From the NCBI GenBank assembly GCA_029194725.1, contig JARFXQ010000025.1, positions 1 to 36,241 on the forward strand: a DNA stretch of 36,241 bases. The letters run 5' to 3'. Source of the stretch: Nitrospira sp. Lineage in GTDB: Bacteria; Nitrospirota; Nitrospiria; Nitrospirales; Nitrospiraceae. Both the position numbers and the translations under genes were made by a program. Of the stretch, positions 7,841 through 15,339 are shown in pieces (position 1 is the stretch's first letter; every line of letters starts with the position of its first letter). The notes under the pieces were generated by a model. The model saw only the letters and a list, made by a program, of their open reading frames with translations, had not been told where the DNA came from and made no database searches.

Positions 7841-9205
7841 CTACAGAGTCCAATCACGAGCTGAGCCAGGGACCAACTGAGGACGGTCAGCCTCTAGCGC
7901 ACTGAGGGCATCAGCTCCCTCTGCCAGCAGGCCCTCTAGGTCCGCCGGCTGGGTTGCCTCGCGTGTGGCGTCCTCCAGCACCAAGCGAATGTTTTTGGCG
8001 GCGGCGGCGCGCCGATCCTTGTTGGTTGTGCTGCTGCCAACGTTCTTGAGGAGCCGGACCAGACCCCGCGCGACAGCCGGCTCTTTCGCTCCGAACCGCC
8101 GGATTTGCTCCGTGCCGAGTCGCAAGTAGTCGGCGAACGTAGGGAACGGTATAGTCACGCGCACCGTGTCATGTTCATCATGGTACAGCCGGTCGCCCAG
8201 CCGTCTGCGAGCTAGGACACAGAGGACCACCGCCAAGTGATGCAATGCTTGGGTCGCTGTGTAGGGATCGTTGATTGCCGCTGACAGTGCCCTGTTGCCA
8301 ATATCGACCAAGCGGCGGATGCCGAAAGGAACATCCTGCAACATAGTCCGCTCGAAACCAACCTGGATGGAGTTGCGGATTGCCTCTCGCAGGACAGCCT
8401 CGGCCGGTACATGATCGGCCGATCTGTGCCAAGCCCAGGCGATTGGGGTCTCGGCGATGACATGGTCCCCCGCCATCCTGATGAGCCGGATCACTACGTC
8501 CTGCCTTGCTGCTGCTTGGACGAGCGCTTCAGGTTCGACATCTTGAATATACCCGGACTGGTCGGATGGAAGGGTGATGGCCCATGCCGGTGGTTCTGGG
8601 CAGCGCTCCTCGGGTTCCCCGTAGCCGAGCCGATCAGGATAAAGGTTGTCGATGACTTCCAGAGTTTCTCGCACAATCATGCTCATGATCGTGTCGATCT
8701 GAATCGAGGAGGAGAGGTGGTGGATGAAGTAGATGAGGACGCCCAAGCTTGCCAGTGCAAGCGCAAGCGATCCGGAGACGGCTAGACGGGGCATGAACGC
8801 CGCCTCATCGGGGTTCTGGACCCCGACGGTATGTAAGCCCGCTGTGCTGTAGGCGAAGGCGCCTACGAAGACGCTCAGGACAAACTGCGTACCGCGGTCA
8901 CGCATGAAATTGCGCAGCAATCGGGGGGAATACTGACCCGAGGCGATCTGCAAGGCGATGATCGTCAGGGCAAACACCAACCCGGTCACCGTGATCATCG
9001 TGGACGACACAACAATCAGCATTTGGCGAGCGTCGTCGGGCGGACCCTGGAAGACCAGCCATCGGATGGGCGAATCGTCGCCGATCGGCACATGGGACAA
9101 GACCATTCCCGCCACCAGGAAAAACACAACAGACGCCGTCGGCATGACCCACAATGCGCTGCGAAGGTGATCCCACAACACCCGACGCCGAGTAAGAATG
9201 GTCAT
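7841..9205 (-). CDS. DUF2254 family membrane protein
   Basis: Protein of 454 residues matching the DUF2254 pattern. Four membrane segments lie in the first 160 residues (around LWVMPTASVVFFLVAGM, IVVSSTMITVTGLVFALTII, FVLSVFVGAFAYSTAG and LALALASLGVLIYFIHHL). The conserved ALQIASGQYSPRLLRNFMRD block follows the second helix. A large soluble C-terminal half includes FGIRRLVDIGNRALSAAINDPYTA. The ATG has GGAGG at ideal distance. The family is widespread and its function is not established. It stands alone on the minus strand between two intergenic regions of 172 and 285 bases. Length is usual for the family. Confidence 0.88.
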   Translation of the reverse strand: MTILTRRRVLWDHLRSALWVMPTASVVFFLVAGMVLSHVPIGDDSPIRWLVFQGPPDDARQMLIVVSSTMITVTGLVFALTIIALQIASGQYSPRLLRNFMRDRGTQFVLSVFVGAFAYSTAGLHTVGVQNPDEAAFMPRLAVSGSLALALASLGVLIYFIHHLSSSIQIDTIMSMIVRETLEVIDNLYPDRLGYGEPEERCPEPPAWAITLPSDQSGYIQDVEPEALVQAAARQDVVIRLIRMAGDHVIAETPIAWAWHRSADHVPAEAVLREAIRNSIQVGFERTMLQDVPFGIRRLVDIGNRALSAAINDPYTATQALHHLAVVLCVLARRRLGDRLYHDEHDTVRVTIPFPTFADYLRLGTEQIRRFGAKEPAVARGLVRLLKNVGSSTTNKDRRAAAAKNIRLVLEDATREATQPADLEGLLAEGADALSALEADRPQLVPGSARDWTL

Positions 9206-9490
9206 GTCGCCGCCTCCGGTTTGAGCGTGATCTCACGTGATGAACGAGCAACACCTTCGAGGCTGAGATGGAAGACGATCTCGGTAGTCCAGGAAGCCGA
9301 CGCTCCAAGGGCACATATACAGGAAGGGGGAAGGCATGACCGCTGAACTAGGGGTATGATAGGGGGCAGTATAGCCAGATTGATCTGCACAAAGCAAAAT
9401 TCATCATAGTCCCACAAACAGCTGTGAGGGGGCGGAGGTTTTCAAGCGGTTCTTCCAGCGCCGCAAATACCCGATGCTTGCGTTTTGGTG

Positions 9491-10060
9491 CTAGGAGGTT
9501 GGCTTCGGAGGGCTGCTGTTTTCCGAAAGGGTATCTCTCTTGGCTCGAAAGAACTCCTGTAGGAGTTCACGGCTCTCCCGTTCGAGCAGTCCTCCCATCA
9601 CTTGTACTCGGTGATTGAACCGGCGTTCGCTCAGAATATCGAGGATTGATCCGCAAGCGCCGGCTTTGGGGTCCCACGCTCCGAAGACGAGCCGCGCAAT
9701 GCGAGCCTGCACCATTGCTCCGGCGCACATCGGGCATGGTTCGAGGGTGACATAGAGCGTTGTGTCAGTGAGGCGCCAGGTTTTCAACTGCTCGGCAGCC
9801 TTCCGGATGACGATCATCTCGGCATGGGCGGTCGGATCTTGTGAAACCTCCCGATAGTTGTGACCGATCGCGATCATTTCGTGATTTCGCACGAGGACTG
9901 CGCCGATTGGAACTTCTTCCATGTGAGAAGCGAGCGCTGCCTGCTGTAGAGCCAGCCGCATGTAATGAGCATCATGAGGTTCTCCTTGTATGGAGGGAGA
10001 TCTCGTGGAATTCGTGATGGTCACGACGCATGCTAGCATAGGAGCTGGAGAAAGGGACAT
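9491..10060 (-). CDS. tadA: tRNA-specific adenosine deaminase TadA
   Basis: Deaminates A34 to inosine in the anticodon of tRNA-Arg(ACG). The zinc site is formed by HAEM (PTAHAEMIVIRKA) and PCPMCAGAM; the catalytic Glu is in HAE. The stretch EEVPIGAVLVRN is the usual N-terminal strand. The frame from ATG 10060 gives 189 residues. The first about 30 are not family-like, so the true start may be further in; an AAGGAG stands shortly before MRLALQQAA, but the ATG nearest it is out of frame. It follows the anti-sigma gene after 72 bases on the same strand but is unlikely to be functionally tied to it. Confidence 0.93.
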   Translation of the reverse strand: MSLSPAPMLACVVTITNSTRSPSIQGEPHDAHYMRLALQQAALASHMEEVPIGAVLVRNHEMIAIGHNYREVSQDPTAHAEMIVIRKAAEQLKTWRLTDTTLYVTLEPCPMCAGAMVQARIARLVFGAWDPKAGACGSILDILSERRFNHRVQVMGGLLERESRELLQEFFRAKRDTLSENSSPPKPTS

Positions 10061-10132
10061 GAAAGAGAAATCGACGTGAGCGCGGACTGGTTTTCGATGC
10101 GGGATACGAGCAAGCTGGGTGAATGGTTCGGC

Positions 10133-10786
10133 CTAGGGGATCCGCTGTGATCGCCTGCTTCCCTGAGTCGCCTGAATTTTCAGCTCTTCGATCTCGGCTT
10201 CTCGCTGGATCAATTGATCTTTCACCTCTGCCAGTTCAGCCATGCGGCGCTGCAGTTCTTCTTGGGTTTGGACGAGGATTTCTTGACGTTCGCTGAGCTG
10301 CTGTTGGAGAGTCACCAGCTTAGAGCCTGTTTCCACCGCTTGGGACTGCAGTTGGGCCAACTTCTTCAGGTCTTCGATCACTTGGGTGGAGGAGTTCCAT
10401 CCAAAATACATTAAGATAGTCATGACCACGAAGATGACCATTCCCAACGCCCACCCGAATGATGTGGCAGGTGGGGATGACGGCGGGAAGAGGTGATTCA
10501 TCCATTCGCCCGGCTCAAGACTTGGTTTGGAGCGTGATCGGGCTTCTGATTCACTGGCGGGGGACGACACACAGGACGACAGAATTCTATTTTTTAAGGT
10601 CCGGGGAGGAGTCGTGATGGTGATCCCGAACGGCAACGTCACTGCCACTGACTGATATCCTTTCAGCCTCGTGCGGCAAGGGATACATCCAGAGAGCAGA
10701 TGGGCCTCCAGGGCCTGTCGCTCAACCCGTTCGAGAGCTCCGATCGCGTAGAGAGGAACAGCGGCTTCTAACTCGTTATGCGTCAT
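10133..10786 (-). CDS. Anti-sigma factor, zinc-binding type, single membrane helix
   Basis: Protein of 217 residues. The N-terminal part (ELEAAVPLYAIGALERVERQALEAHL, then SGCIPC) resembles the anti-sigma domain of RskA/ChrR-like proteins, with a potential Zn site H29, C34 and C37. One membrane helix (FGWALGMVIFVVMTILMYFGW) is followed by about 80 residues of Gln/Glu/Leu-rich coiled coil outside the membrane. It overlaps the sigma gene by four bases (ATGA), the usual arrangement for cognate pairs with coupled translation. The signal it senses cannot be told from sequence. Confidence 0.88.
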   Translation of the reverse strand: MTHNELEAAVPLYAIGALERVERQALEAHLLSGCIPCRTRLKGYQSVAVTLPFGITITTPPRTLKNRILSSCVSSPASESEARSRSKPSLEPGEWMNHLFPPSSPPATSFGWALGMVIFVVMTILMYFGWNSSTQVIEDLKKLAQLQSQAVETGSKLVTLQQQLSERQEILVQTQEELQRRMAELAEVKDQLIQREAEIEELKIQATQGSRRSQRIP

Positions 10787-11388
10787 ACCGCTTCAGCTGC
10801 TTCCCAATATGATTGCAGTGATTCGAGCAGTTGCGACATGCCGAGAGCGATGCAAGTCTTCACCGCCTCCACCGGCTGATTAAGCTGTGCCGCGATCTCC
10901 GCATCGGGAAAGCCCTCATAGTAAGCCAGCTCGATCATCTGCCGTTGGACCTGCGGCAAGCTCACCCAAGCCTCTACGACCAGACTTCGCAAGTCTTGGT
11001 CAGCCGGTGAATCAAAAGTATCGGAACTTGGGTCGGCAACGTGGCTTGTCTGGCCGTCATCAATGGACGAGGCCATCTGACGAAGGCTACGAGGGCCGCG
11101 TGCTCGCAATCGGTCGATAGCTCGGTTGCGCGTCAGTGTAATGAGCCAGGCGATGGGAGTGCCTCGACCGACATCGTAGCGAACGACCTTTCTCCAGACA
11201 TTGAGGTAGATCTCTTGAAGCACGTCCGCTGCTTCTTCACGGTTGTCGAGAATACGCAGTGCCAGGCTGAATAACAGGGTACTGGATTGATCGTAGAGCT
11301 GGTTAAAGGCGTGGACCTCACCCTTGGCAACTCGAGCCACTAACGTAGGGTTGATGGCCGAGGCGGCGAGCTGAGAAGCTGTCTCCAT
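10783..11388 (-). CDS. ECF-type RNA polymerase sigma factor
   Basis: Sigma-70 family, extracytoplasmic function group, 201 residues. Region 2 is recognisable as NREEAADVLQEIYLNVWRKV and TPIAWLITLTRNRAIDRLR. Region 4 is a helix-turn-helix: LPQVQRQMIELAYYEGFPDAEIAAQLNQP. This resembles SigK-like ECF factors that pair with RskA-like anti-sigmas, as here. The ATG at 11388 has no good ribosome site. The gene lies 128 bases downstream of the nucleotidyltransferase that ends the peptide-modification cassette, on the same strand, and no terminator is visible between them. Co-transcription with the cassette is therefore possible. Confidence 0.92.
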   Translation of the reverse strand: METASQLAASAINPTLVARVAKGEVHAFNQLYDQSSTLLFSLALRILDNREEAADVLQEIYLNVWRKVVRYDVGRGTPIAWLITLTRNRAIDRLRARGPRSLRQMASSIDDGQTSHVADPSSDTFDSPADQDLRSLVVEAWVSLPQVQRQMIELAYYEGFPDAEIAAQLNQPVEAVKTCIALGMSQLLESLQSYWEAAEAV

Positions 11389-11516
11389 AGAATGTTGCTT
11401 GTGGTGATCGAGGTGATGATCCGTAAACCGGTCACCACTATAGCACCCTCACAGCACTCGACGAAGAATTCGCGCAAAAGGATGCGCCGTGTTGTCGCCT
11501 GCTCAGAACATGAAAT

Positions 11517-12716
11517 CTATTGGTGGATGGATGAGCTCGATCTTGTGGTGACGATCGTGCCGATCCATGCGACGGCGCAGCGAAGCCCTTCGACTCCTAT
11601 ATGGAAGAATCTGGCGATATAGGAGCCGATGAGACTCATGCGAGTGGATGCTCCATATCGCCGCCTCATGTATTGAGCAGAGGGAAAGAGGAGCGCGGCG
11701 AGGTACTGGAATTGTTGGCGAAGGCTTTCAAGAGAACACAGAAGCGCAAGCTCTTCTTGTCCGCTGAGAGACGGCCGAGCGAGGATCTGATCGCGGACCA
11801 TTGTTGACGAAGGCGACGAATCGTCGCGCACGTTCGCGGCGAACCGTCCAGCCACTGCTTCAGGTAGAGGAGAATGAAAAGTTTCCGCCACGATCGTGAG
11901 AACGTCACAGACTGCCTGAGTCCGCTCCATGAGCCGCGCCTGATTCATGAAGATGTTCCAGTCGAGCGTTGACCCATGCCGCTGGATCACAGTATCCAAC
12001 TCATAGAACCACAGGAGCGGAGCCTGCCGCCCTTTATGATGGAGGTGAAGGCAGAGATGGAGAAGAAGATCTTCATTGCTAAGGACCCAGGTAGCGCCCC
12101 CTGCCCATTGCTGTCTCCTGGCCCGTGCCCATATCGGATCCATAGCGGCTGTATCGATAAACGGTGGATAGGCCAGAGTCCAATGAGGTTCCACAACGAG
12201 GCCGTGATTCGAGTGAACGAATTCCAGTGAATAGGAAAAGGTTTCGAGAAACCCAGGCCGGTGCTCGTGAGCCGTATAGGCAAGGTGCTGGAGGATGTCC
12301 TTGATGGCAGGGAGATCCTCACGATGAACGAGGAGGTCCAGGTCATCCATCTGGCGGGTCGAGCAACCACCGTACAAGTGTTCGGCCAACGTCGGTCCTC
12401 GAATCGGAACACAGACAATGCCACGTTCCTCACACGTCGCCAGAATATCTCGGAGTTCTTTTGCCAACAGTGAATGCCAGACTGTCTGTTGGACCACCTG
12501 TTGTTTGAGAGCATTCAGCAAATGAAGAGGGATCTCCTGTCGGTGGGCAGGATGGTTGAGCCGGCGAAGGAGTAGAGGGGCTATTCGTTGCGTGATGGCT
12601 TCTTCAACGATGGTGTCCCAAGCATCCCGTTGGACTATGGCAGGCTGGTTCTTTTCAGACGAGTTATCCGTCAGAAGGGCCATCAGGAAAGGATGTACGA
12701 ACGGCAGGGTTAGCAT
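11517..12716 (-). CDS. NTP_transf_5 family nucleotidyltransferase (peptide-modification cassette)
   Basis: Protein of 399 residues of the uncharacterised nucleotidyltransferase family (PF14907 type). After a helical N-terminus (VQRDAWDTIVEEAITQRIAPLLLRRL), the signature GIVCVPIRGPTLAEHLYG leads to RQMDDLDLLV at 121-130, whose Asp residues would bind Mg-NTP. The middle part (VEPHWTLAYPP, EDLLLHLCLHLHHKGRQ) is typical of the family. Members often lie with HPr-kinase-like and PqqD genes in lasso peptide and related loci. It starts inside the end of the kinase-like gene (seven-base overlap), so translation is coupled. It probably transfers a nucleotidyl or similar group to the peptide or to a partner; this is family-based inference. 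Confidence 0.85.
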   Translation of the reverse strand: MLTLPFVHPFLMALLTDNSSEKNQPAIVQRDAWDTIVEEAITQRIAPLLLRRLNHPAHRQEIPLHLLNALKQQVVQQTVWHSLLAKELRDILATCEERGIVCVPIRGPTLAEHLYGGCSTRQMDDLDLLVHREDLPAIKDILQHLAYTAHEHRPGFLETFSYSLEFVHSNHGLVVEPHWTLAYPPFIDTAAMDPIWARARRQQWAGGATWVLSNEDLLLHLCLHLHHKGRQAPLLWFYELDTVIQRHGSTLDWNIFMNQARLMERTQAVCDVLTIVAETFHSPLPEAVAGRFAANVRDDSSPSSTMVRDQILARPSLSGQEELALLCSLESLRQQFQYLAALLFPSAQYMRRRYGASTRMSLIGSYIARFFHIGVEGLRCAVAWIGTIVTTRSSSSIHQ

Positions 12717-13708
12717 GATCTCGCCAGATCATGAAGGATGTCCGCACGTATGCCGGGCAGGGCCTGGAATGAGTCTGGAATGATCAAGCGGCGAACAGGG
12801 ACCCGAGTGACGAGATGATGGAGAAAGTCGAATTCTCGGGTCAACATGGATTGGTCTTCGATATCCAGTTTGAACGCCAGCGAGAGGAGCGTCATGAGAG
12901 CCTCCCGCTGAGTAAGAGTCGGTCGCTCAAGAGTGATGGCTGAGGCAGTATGTGGCGGGCTGCTTGTTTCGATCACGTAGATCCCGGCCAACGAAATGAC
13001 GGAAGGGCAGGGTGTGGCGGAGGCAACATCGGGGAAACGTTGTTTACGAGTATAGTGCGCCACTGGTGCACAAATTTTGGTTGTGCCGAAGAGAGCATCG
13101 ATCGCATCATCCCAAAGCCTGAGCCCAGGATAAGCTGGAATGGTGACGATGTCTTCGCCGCATCTATCGAGGACGACACAATCATCGGTTAAGACAGAAT
13201 ATCCCGCGGAGAGAAAACTTGCCGCCAAGGTAGATTTCCCACTTCCGGCCGGACCGAGGAACGCACAGGCTCCGTAGGGTGTGGCGACAGCGGCTCCATG
13301 CAACACCTCCTTCCCTCGATAGTTCAGCACGAGGGGGAGCACTTGGTCCAGGAGCAAATGGTTCACGGTGTGAGCAGGTGTGTGCCGATGCGGGATGCAG
13401 CGGATGGAATTGTGCCATGGGGAAAACACAAAACCGGCCAGGCCGGGAAAGCGTAAGAGATAGCCTGCCGCGATCTTGGCGCAGCGCAACCAGGGTGTGC
13501 CGTCTGGGAGCGACACGGTCAAGTACCAGGATGTGGGCGTAGGAATGGGTTCCTCAGATGAGGAAAGCACGATGTGCAGGTCGGCCGGCCCTGAGGCATC
13601 TGGAGCTGCGGATTGTTCTAATTCATGAAGCGGCGAGCTACAACCCAGAATATGGCCGTACGCACGATACCGTACGGCGTGGTTCTCCAGGTGTGTCTGA
13701 ATGGTCAT
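12710..13708 (-). CDS. HPr kinase-like P-loop protein (peptide-modification cassette)
   Basis: About 332 residues from ATG 13708, which overlaps the methyltransferase stop as ATGA. The longer open frame upstream is only antiphase shadow of that gene. The C-terminal half resembles HPr kinase/phosphorylase: VLHGAAVATPYGACAFLGP leads into the Walker A GPAGSGKST at about 152-160, followed by GYSVLTDDCVVLD. The N-terminal half (YRAYGHILGCSSPL and onward) is the beta-rich part seen in the lasso-associated versions, not the true HprK N-domain. Such kinases phosphorylate a Ser in paeninodin-type lasso peptides. The predicted substrate here, the 56-residue peptide, has two serines early in its core (S36, S38). 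The role is inferred from family and neighbours. Confidence 0.85.
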   Translation of the reverse strand: MTIQTHLENHAVRYRAYGHILGCSSPLHELEQSAAPDASGPADLHIVLSSSEEPIPTPTSWYLTVSLPDGTPWLRCAKIAAGYLLRFPGLAGFVFSPWHNSIRCIPHRHTPAHTVNHLLLDQVLPLVLNYRGKEVLHGAAVATPYGACAFLGPAGSGKSTLAASFLSAGYSVLTDDCVVLDRCGEDIVTIPAYPGLRLWDDAIDALFGTTKICAPVAHYTRKQRFPDVASATPCPSVISLAGIYVIETSSPPHTASAITLERPTLTQREALMTLLSLAFKLDIEDQSMLTREFDFLHHLVTRVPVRRLIIPDSFQALPGIRADILHDLARSC

Positions 13709-14850
13709 GCGGAATACCGGGTGACCACTTCGGCAACAAACGTGGCTGCGCTGGAGAGCGAAGCGAAGAAGGTTGGGTGACGACGGAGGACTTCCTGCTC
13801 GATCTGCGCTAACGGCCGCTGTCCGTCGCAGAGCGTCAGCACAGTGAGACGGGCGGCGCCCCATGGAGTGAGAGTCGGGACGAAGGCTGGGTGAGTGCGC
13901 TGCAAGTCTTCTCGTGAGATGAGCATCCCTTTGAGGGTGCTGTGAGTAAAGCAAATAGGTTCCTGTGGCGATGATCCATTCTTATGGATTTCAATTGTCC
14001 ACGTGACGGCGATCTGAACGGGAAGGATGTGCATGGAAACGGTCATTGAATCCCCCGCTTGGACAGGAATCGGCCGGTCGATGGGAAAGAAGACGTTGCG
14101 CCGATCGATACGCTGTTCGCTCAATGGCGAATTGGTCATGGTGACTGAGGGAGACAGGTGGGCCACGAACCAACAGCCTAGGCCATGCAGGGTCCCGGGT
14201 TTGCTAATCGGCAACGTGCATTGGAAGTGAAGTGGTTGAGAACCTCTGACACTGGGGTCTGTTGAGAGTGGTTCTATCGATGGCCCCAAGAGCTGCTCAG
14301 ACATCAATTTGACCGGATAACCGCTGTTCGCTGCGATGGAGCGAGCAGGGTTGACATCAAACCCCATGTGAGGCTGGTTCCAGAATTCGACTTGTTGCCA
14401 CAAGGGTTCGTGTTCAACGGGGGCGAGGCAAAAGGTGATGCATCCAGGAATCATTCTGCCGTTCGGTTTGAGAAACCGACTGCGGGCGTCGCTGAAATAG
14501 TCAAAGAGGCCGGCCTCAAATCCAAAGTGTCCGATCTGGTCCGCGAGGACCACGTCGGCCGGCTCAGGCAAATCGACATGTGTCGAAAGTCCTTTGATGA
14601 AACGAATCCGGTCTGCCAATCCGTTGGCTTGACAGATCTCACGAGCCACTTCGATGAGGCTGGTCTCCTCGATCGAGTAGACGCGCTTGGCGCCAGCTTC
14701 GCAGGCGAGGAGGCCCAGAATTCCGGTTCCGCTTCCAAGATCGACGACGACCGATCCCGGCGCAACTGATTCCCGAATAGCTTGACGGAACGCTGCCAGC
14801 CGCACATGGTCCTGGAGGTAGTGGCGATGTTCGTCGACAACGAGTGACAA
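13705..14850 (-). CDS. PRMT-like methyltransferase fused to a PqqD-like domain
   Basis: Protein of 381 residues. Residues 1-300 form a class I SAM methyltransferase of arginine-methyltransferase type: DEHRHYLQDHVRLAAFRQAI, motif I VVDLGSGTGILG at about 35-46, the post-motif Glu in YSIEE, and the double-E-like loop ADVVLADQIGHFGFE. A beta-barrel part follows. The last about 73 residues (LISREDLQRTHPAFVP, then ARLTVLTLCDGQRPLAQIEQEV) look like a PqqD/RRE-type winged helix, which in other systems binds precursor-peptide leaders. The start is TTG at 14850 with GAAGG upstream; no nearer in-frame ATG exists. It lies 67 bases behind the precursor-like ORF. The fusion suggests that the methyltransferase recognises that leader itself. 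The PqqD assignment is by pattern only. Confidence 0.82.
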   Translation of the reverse strand: MSLVVDEHRHYLQDHVRLAAFRQAIRESVAPGSVVVDLGSGTGILGLLACEAGAKRVYSIEETSLIEVAREICQANGLADRIRFIKGLSTHVDLPEPADVVLADQIGHFGFEAGLFDYFSDARSRFLKPNGRMIPGCITFCLAPVEHEPLWQQVEFWNQPHMGFDVNPARSIAANSGYPVKLMSEQLLGPSIEPLSTDPSVRGSQPLHFQCTLPISKPGTLHGLGCWFVAHLSPSVTMTNSPLSEQRIDRRNVFFPIDRPIPVQAGDSMTVSMHILPVQIAVTWTIEIHKNGSSPQEPICFTHSTLKGMLISREDLQRTHPAFVPTLTPWGAARLTVLTLCDGQRPLAQIEQEVLRRHPTFFASLSSAATFVAEVVTRYSA

Positions 14851-14917
14851 AGTGGAAGCCTTCGAGTTTCAGAGAGTTGGATATGGCAAATAGAGAGTGG
14901 TTTCTGTCATCCCTCGG

Positions 14918-15088
14918 CTAAAGGCACATTCCCATACCCATGAACATTCCCGGCATGCCATCCGGAAACATTCCGCTCGGGCTGCCTTGCGTTAATTTAG
15001 CAATATCGCCATATTCTACGAGGGTTGGAGGATTGTAGGGTTTCTTAGGAGAGGGCGTTTTCTGATCGGCGGTAGATTGTTGTTCCAT
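14918..15088 (-). CDS. Lasso-like ribosomal peptide precursor (56 aa)
   Basis: A 56-codon ORF with GGGAGGG seven bases before ATG. Residues 1-34 form a leader with the lasso-type pattern Y-x2-P-x-L-x3-G-x5-T: YNPPTLVEYGDIAKLTQG covers residues 18-35, with the Thr at -2 relative to Gly35. The following part begins GSPSGMFPD (G35 to D43), so Gly is core residue 1 and Asp core residue 9, the spacing needed for a nine-residue macrolactam. The tail has six Met, five more Gly and a Cys at position 55, ending CL. The gene is followed by methyltransferase-PqqD, HPr-kinase-like and nucleotidyltransferase genes. No asparagine-synthetase-like cyclase or B2 peptidase is near. Being a modified-peptide precursor is well supported by sequence and context; being a true lasso peptide is not. 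Confidence 0.82.
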   Translation of the reverse strand: MEQQSTADQKTPSPKKPYNPPTLVEYGDIAKLTQGSPSGMFPDGMPGMFMGMGMCL

Positions 15089-15095
15089 GGAACGT

Positions 15096-15102
15096 CCCTC
15101 CC
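15096..15102 (-). promoter_or_regulatory. Strong ribosome binding site of the precursor peptide
   Basis: On the minus strand the sequence is GGGAGGG, seven bases before the ATG. This is one of the strongest sites in this part of the window and argues that the 56-codon frame is really translated. Confidence 0.75.
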
Positions 15103-15178
15103 GTGGTTGCGGCGATTGTACAGAACTCCTAGGGAGGTCGCTAGGCGAAATATGCCTTCTTAGGACCCTTGTTTGAGA

Positions 15179-15208
15179 TTGACAGGAGGTTGTAATATTT
15201 CATATACA
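15179..15208 (+). promoter_or_regulatory. Predicted sigma-70 promoter for the cupredoxin-like gene
   Basis: TTGACA at 15179-15184 and TATACA at 15203-15208 are separated by 18 bases. The start codon is about 130 bases downstream, giving a long leader. The 251-base region also has to hold the promoter of the divergent precursor-peptide gene, for which I could not see a clear consensus. Confidence 0.55.
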
Positions 15209-15339
15209 TACTCCATCTCCATCACGTCATAATCGCCTCTCCGACAAGAGAATGTTCGAGAGTTCTTCGGTGTGATGCAAGAGAGAGAACCGGATAAGTC
15301 AGGAACCAGGATGTTGGTCAATCACAAGGAGGCAGTCCA

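Noticed and set aside
13709..13954. N-terminal extension of the HPr-kinase-like frame
   Set aside because: It lies inside the methyltransferase gene in another frame. The ATGA overlap at 13705-13708 gives a natural start.
14918..15088. Calling the peptide a confirmed lasso peptide
   Set aside because: Leader and Gly1/Asp9 spacing fit, but no cyclase or B2 peptidase is in the window. I keep it as lasso-like only.
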